35,512 nt of DNA from Chara braunii (GCA_003427395.1 BFEA01000004.1:3628334-3663845), one strand, 5' to 3'; positions 18,043 through 28,919 are shown, counted from the stretch's first letter. Program-made: numbers and translations. Notes: generated from the sequence alone by a model not told the origin.

Positions 18043-20203
18043 TTGGACACTCTGAACCCGAACGGATCCTCTCCCCTTGACCGGCTTCGCGCCATCCTCT
18101 CACGCACGACCCGTTGGTCACGGAGCGCACCAACTCACGACTACCCACTCTACTTCCATGGTCCTCTCCCTCTCAATTGTGGGCCTCTTTCTCCACACAC
18201 GAGGCCATCTCTTTCCCCACCTCCCGTCATGTCTACTCTCATCCATCCACCGCAGTTGGACTGGAGTTCATCCATGGAGATCGTTGTGGCGCCATCAATA
18301 TATCAAGCGCCAATTCAGTTAACAACTCTCGATCAGGCCCCTATGGACCTTGAGATCGTCCTCGCGGCCCTCCTCGCACCAATGCAAGCGCGCCTCGATG
18401 CGCTTGGACCCATACAAATGCAAGTCAATACGCTCACCCTTTACATCAACCGCCTCAAGGGATCTCCTCATCGTTCCCCCCACCGCCTTCACACTCCATC
18501 CCCAACCGGCTCCAGACATGGAGACATAGTGGTTCCCCCTCCTCCACGGGTCAAGCCCAACACTCCCCCTCCACAGTGGTGACTGTCGTTGCCGCTTAGA
18601 CCATATCGTCTGTTGCGGCACATCCATCGGGCCCTGCTGCCCCTACCGCTTTGGCCACTGTCGTAGGTGCCGCCGCCCAGATATTGTTATCTAGCCAGAC
18701 AATTTCATCTACCCATCCCAGTGTTGCTGCCCAGCTTCCCACACCGGTCGCGACACTACGGTCCGGAGCCCTCCCTCCTTCGCTTATCCCCTCACTTCCA
18801 CCTAAGGGCTCCCTACGATTTTTTACTGCTCCCCCAGCTACAACACCCTCTCTGACTCCTCCACCTCCGACCCTGTGCACCCAGCGAGTGGCTACCTTGC
18901 AGGCCACCATGACGCAGATACAGGCGGAGATGCTCACCTTGAGACAGCCTCACAGTTCACATGTTTCTCACCCTTCATCTTCCCTCACTACTTCTACTTC
19001 GGTTTTGCAGGCTCGTTTCCCTCAACCTGCTCCTTTGCCTCTACCCTCCTACCTTACCACTCCGTCACACGTTCCTGCGGTCGTTGCCTCCACCTCTGCT
19101 GGAACTTTTACCAATGGCTACGGCCCACAACCTGATCTCACTTTTACCCCTGCACCGGCCCCGGCTTTTGCCGCCTCTGTGCAGACCCCTCAACCTTCTT
19201 CACCTGGGCGTAGCACAGCGGTCCCCCCTTTGTGCGCCTGTCGGATATACCTAACTGCGATGGCACACTTCGTGTGTCGCATTGGTTGCAGGCAACCATG
19301 AGCGCACTGACAATGACAAATACTAGTCAGAAGTCGTGGTGCTCTCTGCTCGCAACCAAATTGCGAGACTGCGCTTTCACCTCGTGGAAGAGGTATTATA
19401 CTGATCGTACTCACATAGGTGAGGCTCCCACTTTCACAGACTTCATCGCTTTCCTTCATGACCGCTATGGCGCTCAGAACGACGTGACCGACGCCTTAGA
19501 TAGGGTCAGCCAAATGCAGTGGCCTGAGTCCTCTGCACCGACAGACCTAGAGCGTCACATTCGGGTGTTTCAAAACGCCCGCCTTATTTCTGATGAGTCA
19601 CACCTATCAGAGGTTCTTCTGACCAACAGGTTTCTCGTCGGTCTGCCCCCTGATTATCGCATAGAGCTTTGGAGACAGACCTTCATGTCCACAGACCAGG
19701 CTGGGCGAGGTTGCTCGACAATATCAGAGGATGTGGAGTCGTTTCTCCGGCGCCCCGTCCTCTCCGCGCCACCTCCCAATCACGCGGCAGCACTTGAGGC
19801 CTTTAGTCTTTCTCCGGCCGCTTTCACCACTTAGCTCAGACTGGAGCGCCATTCTCTCGTCGCTACTGTTCTATCGAGTTCGGCGACGACTTTACGGCAG
19901 AGGTCGACCCTAGCCACGGGGACGTCCCCGAGGACCACAAGCTTCGGAATGTGATCTAGTACCACTTGGATCACGAGACTTTCGCGATGGATTGCCGCTT
20001 GCAGGCGGCAATGTCCGCCATGGGTCGTGCTTGCAGTAGGCTTGCACAAGTTGGCGCCTGCATGTTCGTTGTTCCTCAGATAGACCTCCCACAGGGTTTC
20101 GTCCCTCCTCGCGGAGGCCTATCCCCTTAGGAGCGCACCGTCCTTGAGGCCCGTCGAGGTTGCCTTCATTGCCGCCAAGATGGACACACCTCCTTACAGT
20201 ATC
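18043..20203 (+). pseudogene. Gag region (Ty3/Gypsy chromovirus B)
   Basis: A decayed gag on the plus strand spread over at least three frames (18043-18582, about 18600-19301, 19232-19834 and onward). The first ~400 residues are proline- and serine-rich. The segment from 19232 has the helical core of a retrotransposon gag (SHWLQATMSALTM, KSWCSLLATKLRDCAFTSWK, FIAFLHDRYG, TNRFLVGLPPDYRIELWRQ). Near 20161-20202 a nucleocapsid knuckle reads CLHCRQDGHTSLQY: the CX2CX4HX4C pattern with the last Cys changed to Tyr. Stops at 18580 and near 20129, plus frameshifts, show it is inactive. Gag would form the virus-like particle and bind element RNA. The true start is unknown; 18043 is the first ATG of the open frame. 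Confidence 0.85.
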
Positions 20204-20689
20204 CATACCATGCTGCCCTCGATCGGCACTATGCTGAAATTTCTTGTCAGCGTCGATGTCAGTCCCTCCTCGGCCCCGCCCGACCACTCCCAACCAGCTA
20301 GCCACGATGCACTGTACCGTTGAGGCCTCGCTCGTAGCCGGCTTCCCGACCATCGAATCCCAGTTTGCCCCTTTGGCTACCACAACAGAGGATCCTTAGG
20401 ACACGACGGACGCAGTTTCTTTTGACCCGTCGTCTGTCGAAGTACCGTCTTCCCCACAACAGACCGCCACATCTAGTTCTTCTCCTTTGAGATTTTCGAC
20501 GCATCGCGCCATTCGCATAACTCACTGTAGCAGTCAGCCGACGACTTGCGATGACGTTATGTCATCTCTCTTGGATTTGAGCATTCTTCAGGCTCGTTAG
20601 AAGTGACTCACGAGACAAATAAACGTCCCGCGTCTTCTTCTCGTACCGCTCTCTGACCTTGATCACACCCTCCTCATTATTCTCATTCG

Positions 20690-21135
20690 CCATCTACGAG
20701 GGTGTGCCGCACTTTATGAGACTTCGGGTCGCAGTGGGATTTTGTTCACCCTCACGTGATTGAGGAAACTCGTTTAGCTACCTCTGAGCCTCGCTCTCCT
20801 ATCTCCGTTACCCTCAGAGATAACAAGAGCAAAGATTCTTCGATCACACAGTCCCTGACCTCCACTTTTCTCTCACCCTCCAGCCATTGGATAGTACCCT
20901 GGCGCCTCGACGCTACCATTTCTCCGCATTCTTCGACGTGTTGGAGACTGAGTACGACTTTATCCTTGACACTCCGTGGTCTCGCAAGTTCCGTGGCGCA
21001 GAGGCCGAATGGGCCACTGAGACACTCATTCTCAAAACGAAGTGTGGTCAGACCTATCGAGTCTCCTTCATTGGCACTACGGGCGACACCCTTACCTCCC
21101 CAGGACCCTCGTCCTTCCGGGTCCCACCCGAACAT
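20690..21135 (+). pseudogene. Aspartic protease region (Ty3 element B)
   Basis: Plus-strand remnant in two frames. An RTL-stop-DFGSQWDFVHP stretch (about 20710-20750) matches the shape of a protease active site (hydrophobic-D-S/T-G-S/A-x-x-x-F), but a stop sits before the Asp and Phe replaces the Ser/Thr. After a frameshift near 20890, YHFSAFFDVLETEYDFILDT and then PWSRKF (about 20920-20992) match the C-terminal half of the retrotransposon protease, whose usual ending is DVILGMPWL-like. The domain lies between gag and RT as expected. Confidence 0.72.
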
Positions 21136-21394
21136 TGCCTTCACCACTTCTCGCCAATTTATTCACTTCATACATCAGGAGGACGCCACCTTGTACGTGG
21201 TGAATGTCATGGATCTTCTTCGCTATGATTCACTATGTCCAAAGCTTAATCCCCCTGACCCTTCCTCCATCTCGCGGCTCCCATCTCTACATCCACTCCT
21301 CAATCTGCGGATACCCCGTCGACATCGCAGGTTTTTCCGTCGTTTACTGGCAAGTCCACATATACGTCTCGTGCCGATACAGACACTAAGGAAC

Positions 21395-22330
21395 TCGCGC
21401 GGTTCACGACCGACTTCGAACCTGCCGCTCATGACCTTATTCGAGAGTACCCCGACGTCTTTTCCCCGTATTTCTCATACAACGAGATTCCTCCGATGCG
21501 CAGTGTTGAACATTTTATCCTGCTCGTGCCAGACTATCGTGTCCAGCATTAGGCACCCCATAGACACTCGATTCTAGAGGCGACAGGACTCAAGCGTCCG
21601 CTTGAGGAGCTCCTTCGACTGGGTTTCATTAAACCGAGTAACTCCCCTTGGGGTGCACCCGTCCTCTTTGCTCGCAAAACGAAAAAACTCAACGCCTCTA
21701 CATGATTACCGCAACCTTAACCGTTACATGATTAAGAATAATTATCCCATGCCTCGCACGGATGAGCGTTTTGACTGTCTGGCAGGCGACCGCTTCTTCA
21801 CAAAGATCGATCTTCGTAGCAGTTATCACCTGATCCACGTTGTCGTTCAGGACCAGTCCGAGACCGATTTTTTGTCACGCTTCGGCCACTACGAGTTCAG
21901 GGTGATGTCATTCAGACTCACCAATGCACCCGCCACCTTCCAGATGGCGATGAACAATATCTTTAGGGACATTCTTGAATAATACTTTTTTTTGTACCTG
22001 GACGACATTTTGGTATACATTCGTACCTTAGAATACCATCTCAGACACCTCCGCGATGTCCTACGACACTTACGGAAGCATGGCTTCTATGCGAAGCTTA
22101 GTAAGTGTCACTTTGTCCAAGGCAAAGTGAATTTTTTAGGACACCATGTGTCTGATCAGGGTTTCCACATGGACGACGTGAAGATCACCGCTGTCACGGA
22201 GTGACCCATCCCCACATCCGTCAAGTAGCTTCGCGGTTTCCTATGGTAACTTCATCTGGGATACGCTAGGTATTCGTACGTCCTTACCTCCACCCTCCTT
22301 CGTAAGAACCCGCCATGGTTCTGGACACCT
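21395..22330 (+). pseudogene. Reverse transcriptase (Ty3 element B)
   Basis: The RT domain on the plus strand, mostly in one frame interrupted by stops. Motifs in order: REYPDVFSPYFSY (upstream linker), LGFIKPSNSPWGAPVLFA, LDYRNLNRYMIKNNYPMPR, FTKIDLRSSYHLI, FRVMSFRLTNAPATFQ, then the intact active site YLDDILVY (21995-22018), KCHFVQGKVNFLGHHVS. Stops include TAG at 21550-21552, TAA at 21980-21982 just before the active site, TGA at 22202-22204 and TAG at 22226-22228. Three of these fit loss of CAG, TGG and CAG by transitions. The active-site Asp pair survives, unlike in element A. Confidence 0.93.
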
Positions 22331-22950
22331 TTCTGTGATGATGTTTTTTGCACCCTCAAGAAGACGGTGACTTGTGCGTCGGTTATTCGCCTCCCCGGTT
22401 TTGATTGTTCCTTTATAGTTACCAACGACGCGTCAGATTTTGCAGTAGGAGTTGTACTTTCTCAACTGTTTTCTCACTTGTCTTGATTCCCTTTATCCCC
22501 ATGTTCCCTAATTTCACCCCCCTCTTGCTGACAGTGCTTCTCGAATGACGCTTATCCTTCCATCACTTCCCTCCAGTGGCAGTCCTTTCGTCACTTACTC
22601 CCTGACCATCGTGGAGGATGAGATTGTCAAGGCTTGTGCTGGGGATTGCGATATCGTCTTCTACTTCCGTAAGCAACTGCCTACCGAGATAAACTACATT
22701 GTCGATGAATGTGAGGTTCTCACAGTAGTTTTTGCTACCCGTCACTGGTGTCATTATCTGCACGAGGCACCCTTCACGGTGCATATGGAAAACTCAGTTG
22801 TCAAGGTTTTTCTCACGAAGCTCAAACTTTACCATTGACAGACACGCTGGTGACGTGATTTATCTGAGTTCAGTTTCGCCACCCAGCCTATAAAGGGTGA
22901 AACGAACTGTGTCGCCGATGCCTTGTTTCACCGCCATTACCATAATCAAG
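22331..22950 (+). pseudogene. RNase H (Ty3 element B)
   Basis: Follows RT on the plus strand. FIVTNDASDFAVGVVLSQ (about 22412-22465) has the first catalytic Asp at 22427-22429. A frameshift follows within a linker of about 150 bases. Then FRKQLPTEINYIVDECEV, FATRHWCHYLHEAPFTVHM with Glu where the family usually has Asp, and CVADALFHR (about 22911-22937) near the end of the domain. Several stops lie in the VKVFLTKLKLYH region onward. The domain would remove template RNA during cDNA synthesis. Confidence 0.85.
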
Positions 22951-23089
22951 AACCTATCCACCTTGCTGCCATCTCGATCACCACCGTTGATCACTCGGTG
23001 ATCGATGCATATCGCACTCAATAACACCACTGTCCGGATTATTGCTACATCCACGCGATACTTCGGAGTGGCAAAATCGTTTCTTTATA

Positions 23090-23439
23090 AACTTTCATTT
23101 TGTCAAAATTGACATTTTTTATTTTTTGAATGAAATTGAAACTAAGTTTTTTGGCCGAAAACTCGTCGAAATTTGCTGCTCCTGAGGGTTCGACGTTCTT
23201 AAAACGTTGGACCCCCTGGATGTATGTAGACCGTGACTTAGCTTCATACCAGATACATCTAGTGGAAATCGCCTAATTCTATCTGATCTGAATCGAGGTC
23301 CAAATACATCCAGGGGGTCTAACGTTTTAAGAACGTCGGACCCTCAGTAGCAACAACTTTTGACGAGTTTTCGGCCAAAAAATTCGGTTTCAAGTTCATT
23401 CAAAAAATAAAAAATATCAATTTTGACGAAATTGCAGTT
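23090..23439. mobile_element. Foldback element, family B, copy 1
   Basis: About 350 bp made of two arms of roughly 140 bp. The left arm has GTCAAAATTGACATTTTTTA, then GGCCGAAAACTCGTC, then GACGTTCTTAAAACGT; the right arm carries their inverses. Within each arm lies a second small palindrome around ACGTTCTTAAAACGT. It interrupts element B between RNase H and the integrase zinc region. A diverged relative lies at 30895-31238. No target duplication could be fixed and nothing is encoded. Confidence 0.8.
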
Positions 23440-23756
23440 CTCACTCTATTGGTGAGAACGGTCTAGTGTACTAACATGGTAGATCTGATCAACTCGAGCT
23501 ATGTATATACGTTCCCTATACTGGACAGCTCCGCGTCCCGGTCGTAATAGAGCTCCATGACCAGACAGTTGTCGGTCATATGCGCTTCAACAAGACGTTG
23601 ACCCTTGTTTGCCGCCTATACGTCTGACCGAAGTCCAAGAACTTCGTCGAAACCCATGTCTAGGCCGTGCGAACCACCTTGAATTCCGTATTGGGTTACT
23701 TCAACCTCTACTTATACCTGATGGTCGTTGGCAGTCCATCTGAATAATTTTTGTTG
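23440..23756 (+). pseudogene. Integrase zinc-binding region (Ty3 element B)
   Basis: Plus-strand remnant with VPYTGQLRVPVVIELHDQ and VVGHMRFNKTL, giving the two His of the HHCC zinc-binding domain (codons at 23556-23558 and 23577-23579). FVETHV follows, where the two Cys should come soon after, but a stop and substitutions have replaced them. The stretch ends in DGRWQSI-stop-IIFVGFP, the start of the catalytic core, in which the first catalytic Asp has been lost. The repeat-array element begins right after this point. Confidence 0.78.
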
Positions 23757-25464
23757 GTTTCCCAGAGAGAAGGTAAACAACAATTATATTTTTCATGATA
23801 CTTAATTTTACCATTCACCACTTCGGGACCGTTCGGAATTTCAAGAATGTCAGAACACTGCGAAGATAGATTGTTTTCAGAGTGTTCAAACCGTTTACCA
23901 CTTCAGGATTGTTCGCGATTTTCAGCCTGCCGAAACAGATGGTTTTTAGGGTGTTTAGATCCTTCATCACTTCATGACCGTTCAAGATTCTTAGACTGCC
24001 TAAATAGTTACTAAGATAGATTGTTTTCAGGGTGTTTAGACCCTTCACCATTTCATGATTGTTTGCGATTTTCAGTCTACCTAAACAGGTTGTTTTCAGC
24101 ATGTTTAGACCCTTCACCACTTCAGGACCGTTTGTTATTTTCAGACTATCTAAACAGTTGTCAAGATAGATTTTTTTCAGACCATTCAGACCCTTCACCA
24201 CTGCAGGATTGTTCGGGATTTTCAGATTGCCTAAAAATGTTGTTTTCAGGGTGTTCAGACCCTCACCACTTCAGGACCATTTATGATTTTCATATTGTCT
24301 AAACAGTTGCCAATATAGGTTGTTCTCTGGGTGTTTAGATCCTTCATCACTTCAAGATGGTTTGGGATCTGCAGATTGTCAAAACAAGTTGCTTTTAGGG
24401 TGTTAAGACTCTTCACCACTTCAAGATTCTTTGGGATTTTCGGGTTGCCTAAGCATTTGTCAACATAGGTTGTTTTCAGGGTGTTTCAGACCCTTCACTA
24501 CTTCAAGATCGTTCACGATTTTCAAGTTGCCTAAACAGATTGTTTTGAGAGTGTCCAGACCCTTCACCACTTCATGATTCTTTGAGATATTCAGATCGCC
24601 TAAATAGTTGTCAAGATAGGCAGTTTGAAAATCCCGAACCATTTTGAAGTTGTGAAGAGTCTGAACACTCCAAAAGCAACCTGTTTAGAAAGTCTGAAAA
24701 TTTTGAACCATCCTAAAGTGGTGAAGGGTCTGACCACCTTGAAAGCAATATGTTTAGGCAGTCTGAAAATCCCGAACCATCCTGAAGTGGTGAAATGTTT
24801 GAACAACCTAGAATTTTCAGGGTGTTCAGACTCTTCACCACTTCAGGACGGTTTGGGGTTTTTAGGGTGTTCAGACCCTTCACCACTTTAGCATGGTTCG
24901 AGATTTTCAAACTTCCTAAACAGGTTACTTTCAGGGTGTTCAGACCGCTCATCACTTCAAGATCGTTCGGGATTTTCGGGTTGCCTAAACAATTGCCAAG
25001 ATAGATTGTTCTCAGGGTGTTTCATACCCTTCACTACTTCGGGATCGTTCAGGAATTTCATGTTACCCAAACATATTGTTTACCGGGTGTCCATACCCTT
25101 CACCACTTCAGGATTGTTCGGGATTTTCAGATTGCCTAAACAGTTGCCGAGATAAGGAGTCTGAAAATCTTGAACCATCCTGAAATGGTGAGCGGTCTGA
25201 ACACCCCGAAAGCAACTTATTTAGGCAGTCTAAAAATCCCGAACCATCCTGGAGTGGTGAAGGGTCTGGACACCCTAAAAGAAACCTGTTTAGACAGTCT
25301 GAAAATCCCGAATTCATGGCAAATAGAATGCGGGTGCATACTGCTCACCATGAAGAACATACCTCTCACTCCGAATTCGGGGCAAATAAACGACCGTAAA
25401 TTTCTCACTTCAGAATTTTCATTACCGAATTTTCAGCTATCCGTCAACTGCTTGTGGTCCCTCA
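23757..25464 (+). mobile_element. Repeat-array mobile element, long copy (~1.69 kb)
   Basis: The element is about 23765-25456. It starts GAGAGAAGGTAAACAAC and ends CAACTGCTTGTG, matching both ends of the 471-bp copy at 14129-14599; the last ~45 bp (CAGAATTTTCATT, then GAATTTTCAGCTA) are also shared. It holds about 21 modules around TTCACCACTTCAGGA: roughly 16 direct and 5 inverted (near 24640, 24712, 24776, 25174 and 25243). Spacing alternates around 69 and 81 bp. On the minus strand the direct modules read as stop-free 23/27-residue units (for example VVKGLNTLKTIYL with LGSLKI). Flanks GTTTCCCA and GTCCCTCA agree at five of eight positions, a possible worn 8-bp duplication. It splits the integrase of element B and encodes no transposase. 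Confidence 0.82.
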
Positions 25465-26268
25465 TCCTCCCACTGAGCGCGGACATAATGCTATCTTAGT
25501 CGTCGTCGATCACTTCGTGAAGCGTGCACATTTTGTCTCATGCCGCTATCGCATTAGCGCTTGTGAGGTCGTCGACATCGTCTTTGACCGAGTCATGAGA
25601 GATCATGGTTTACCTCAGAACATCATCTCCCACCACGACGCGCGTTTTACCATCACATTCCGGCGACGCCTACATGAGGTGTACGGATCTCAGCTCCGCT
25701 TATCGTCGTCTTACCACCCTCAGACGGATGATCAGACCGAGGTCACCAATAAAACTCTCTGTAATATCCTCCGAAGGTTTATTAGGGATGATCAGCAGTG
25801 GCCTTACACTTAGCCCATGTGGAGATAACGTATAATTATGTTGTTACGTCGGCCACGGGGATGTCGTCATTCTATTACGACCTCGGCTACCACCCTCGTG
25901 TTCCCGCGAATTTCATACGACCGTCGCGGTTGCGCCCAAACACTCGTTGTCCTGCGCTTGGTGTTTGGATCGCCCACATGGGGATGATTATGAGACACAC
26001 ACACAAGAGTCTAGCCAACTCCTAGACTCACATGGCCGCACGAGCGAACCGATCACGAATGAATCATCCATTCCAAGTCGGTGACGTTGTGCGCACGCCA
26101 CTTGCAGCTCGAAGCGGATACACTTCGCAAGTTCAGGTGTCGCTTCTTCGGTCCATACTCACCCTTCAGGTCGTAGGTTCTTATACTGTCGTTAGTCCGG
26201 TCAGCTTCCGTGTGAAGCTACCTGATTACCTTTGACAGACTCGTGTACACAATGTATACCACGTCTCC
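25465..26268 (+). pseudogene. Integrase catalytic core and tail (Ty3 element B)
   Basis: Resumes on the right of the repeat-array element: PPTERGHNAILVVVDHFVK, AHFVSCRYR, then IISHHDARF where the family has VSD-R-D-T-R-F, so the second catalytic Asp is His. The third acidic residue survives in SSYHPQTDDQTEVTNKTL. Later parts (VEITYN or equivalent, ATGMSSFYYDLGYHPRVP, VGDVVRTPLAARSG, VVSPVSFRVKLPDYL and RVHNVYHVSLLRPYH) give the linker and SH3-like tail in several frames with stops at 25813 and beyond. With two of three catalytic acidic residues lost, the enzyme is inactive. Confidence 0.88.
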
Positions 26269-26550
26269 TTGTTGCGTCCTTATCATAGACCGTTTGAGCG
26301 CTTCGCAGGATGTCCTTATGAGCGCCCTCTACCGATCATGGTGGACAGTCACAAGGAGTTCATCGTTTCGAACATCGTATCTCGCGGAGTTACCAACGAT
26401 ACCCCTCCACGCATCGAGTACCTTGTGCGTTGGAAGGGTTATCATGATGAGGAGGCTACTTGGGAGCCCTTCGAGCATTTGGAGTACGCCCGGATGTTGG
26501 TGCATGCATATGATCGTGCTCGTCGTGCTGAGACATCTGCTCGTACTTAA
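26269..26550 (+). pseudogene. Chromodomain at end of pol (Ty3 element B)
   Basis: An uninterrupted 93-codon stretch, in the frame expected after the integrase tail. It has HKEFIVSNIVSRGVT, then RIEYLVRWKGYHDEEATWEP and FEHLE. This is a complete chromodomain with the aromatic residues Y, W and W that bind methylated histone tails, and it places element B among the chromoviruses. In intact elements it guides integration towards heterochromatin. It ends in a TAA after ARRAETSART, the likely end of pol. The conservation here contrasts with the many stops elsewhere in the element. Confidence 0.92.
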
Positions 26551-28384
26551 CCAATTGACCTTCTTCCTTCTCCTTCGACTGAGCAAAATTGTCATAGACG
26601 AGCCCGCTCCCTCTGAGGCTGTTCTTCAGCAGCATACAGATGCCTCCGCACGTCCACAACGCACTTATCGACGACCTCGGCGTCTCGACGACTGACAGTC
26701 TCATCACTTACCTATCTCCTACCACCGACTCACACATGTACTTCATTATCAGCTTCTTTAGAATGTCATCGTTTTGTGGCTCTGCTTTAACATCTACTGG
26801 ACTCCTACTTCATCGACGTCATCGACCACCTTGCCGACTTCAACCATTTTCTCGACTTCAGCTACTTCATCGGCTTCAACTACTTTGAATGTGATTACTC
26901 CATGCCACCACCCTGCGTTGTGCATTCCCTTGTATGTGTCGCAAAATTGTTCTCACTTAGCTGGTTCTCCCTGAGTTGGGCTCTCCCTTTGTATCGCATA
27001 GGCATTGAGACCGTAGCGTTATCTTGGCTTCCCTGCTCCTAGATCTAGCTTACTCCCTAGTCGGTGAGTTGTGTGCATGTTTCCCTCACCCACTACCCTC
27101 ATCACCCTAATATCGGTCATTGCATGCATTTAGTTAGGCATATCTTCACCCTATCTCGGACTCCCCTTTCATGGTCGACCCATCCCATCTTCGTGTGTGA
27201 CTGCCCTTAGGAGTTTTTATTCTTAGGTTGCATTCACCCCCTCTGAGACCATCCTACTCTTAGTGGTTCAGCGACACTGTGACGACACTATCTTGTGACA
27301 TATTGCTATTTTTTCCTTTCAACACTAAGGTAGTTGCCTGTAGGACTTTAGAGTTGTACCCTGCTACATTTCATTTCCTGCTGTTAACTAGGATGTGTAT
27401 ATCAGACATTTGATTTTGCTATAACATTATGTATCTTAGGCTGCATTGCATGGATTCCGCATCCTAGATTTCTCAACTTTATTGTTTGCAACTTTGCATA
27501 GTTTCGTTGCTTTTGCGAAAGTGTATTTATGACTCTTGCAATCCACTACAGGTCCGAGGATCGTGTAGCGTACCTCTAACTGCCCTGGCTCTATCCGGTT
27601 ATTTTGCATATTCGGTCTGTGTGACCATGTCATGGTCTAACCCCACATGACATGTGCTCATCCAGACCAGTCCAATCCTACCTGGTACCACTGTCGGTGT
27701 CAGCATGAATACCTTTACAAAGGTATTCGAGCATCTTTTTGCACCTCACACAAGTGGCACCTGTGGCGGTACTTAAAGCAGCCAGTCACATAAGTGTTGT
27801 GAAGCCCACGACCAATTCTTTGTAGCAGGAATGGAGGGCACACACGAGATGGAACAAGAGAGTGTGTGGACGTGTGAGCTTAAGGCGCGGGTGGTTCGTG
27901 TACCATACGCTAGTAGTCGTGATTATAAGGTTTTTATTTTAATTGAAAACTTAGATTAAAAAATATATATATAAGTTGGTCGTTGTACACGAACGACCAT
28001 AGGCAGGGCCGACCATCTGTGCGGAAAAGGTGCCGACTTTGGCGGTCAGCAGACCGACTGGTAGGCCAAGATGTGGCCTTGGGGTACTTTGGTGAGGCAA
28101 CGAAGTGAGCAAAACCTGTTTATATGAGTTTCCGTTAATGTTAATACCACTCTTGGGCATACCACTATTGGTTACACTGTTGGATTTACGTACGGCAAGT
28201 TCAAGGATCAAGGCCAGCAAGAAGCGATGACAAGGTGGTGGAGTGGAATGCAGGACATTAAGGGGTTGAGGGTCTGACGGGGCTGTCCCCTTCAGTTTCG
28301 ATGCCAACCACGACAACAGGTCTTACTAGTGGGACCAAAAGGGGTGTTAGCGGTCCCCTCTCTTCCCCGACCTCCACTTATCTT

Positions 28385-28386
<2 letters not shown>
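26551..28386. other. No gene recognised downstream of element B
   Basis: No complete gene. At 26800-26890 there is a low-complexity stretch with repeated CTTC/GACTTCA triplets that may be the 3' end of the element. No polypurine tract or LTR could be matched to sequence upstream of 18 kb. A near-perfect 22-bp palindrome, GAATACCTTTACAAAGGTAT plus TC, lies at 27709-27730. A 121-codon minus-strand frame (28316-27951) has no recognisable domain. Confidence 0.5.

Positions 28387-28448
<62 letters not shown>
28387..28448. repeat. 62-nt T homopolymer
   Basis: An uninterrupted T run, the longest homopolymer in the window. On the minus strand it is a poly(A) tract and may mark a retroposed sequence. 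The flanking bases do not show a target duplication that I can identify. Confidence 0.9.
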
Positions 28449-28704
28449 CCAGGACCGGTACCTGTGTTGGTACTGGGACCGATATTGGAACTAATGAACT
28501 TAGCTTAATTGGTACACCCATAAACTGTCGAAATGCAGGCCCTCGTGACCCGTCCGATCCAAACGAAAAACACTATCGAGCGGGGAGTTGGCTATGGCGG
28601 AACATTTGTTAAAAGATAACACGAATGTCATAGGATGACCTCAACGAGGACAAAAATCTCGCTTAGAGCAAATGAGCAAAAACTCATTTTATTCTGATTT
28701 TCAG

Positions 28705-28912
28705 TTCATATACAAGCAGTGGGACCATGGGCTGCGAGGTGAGGCGAAAGGTGGTCGTCAGTGGAAACAAGGAGGAAGAAGTCGATGACAAGGACAAGCA
28801 CGACAAGGAGGGGCACATGTTAAAGGAACTTTTATTCGCCTGTTTCTTAGCGGAAACGAGTCCGCGAAAGCTCAACCCTGAGGTTTCGACCCTGGGCGAG
28901 GTGGAAGGTGAG
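28705..28912 (+). CDS. Candidate internal exon, unknown protein
   Basis: A 208-bp stretch open in one frame, bounded by good splice signals: T-rich TTTTATTCTGATTTTCAG just before 28705 and GAG then GTAAGTAT at the 3' edge (donor GT at 28913-28914). The coded peptide is basic at first (MGCEVRRKVVV), then charged (KEEEVDDKDKHDKEG), then mixed (KELLFACFLAETSPRK). I do not recognise a family. No matching neighbouring exon was identified, so this could be chance or part of a host gene extending into the unassigned flanks. Splice signals of this quality occur by chance at a modest rate. Confidence 0.3.
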
Positions 28913-28919
28913 GTAAGTA

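Noticed and set aside
18319-18937. Minus-strand frames of 102 and 113 codons
   Set aside because: They are antisense shadows of the proline-rich gag region of element B.
19910-20383. 157-codon minus-strand frame
   Set aside because: Antisense shadow of the gag knuckle region; the plus strand has the recognisable motif.
23815-25320. CRISPR-like array
   Set aside because: Repeats vary, occur in both orientations, spacers are repeats themselves, and the context is eukaryotic transposons.
27951-28316. 121-codon minus-strand frame
   Set aside because: No recognisable domain or splice context; kept only as part of an unassigned stretch.
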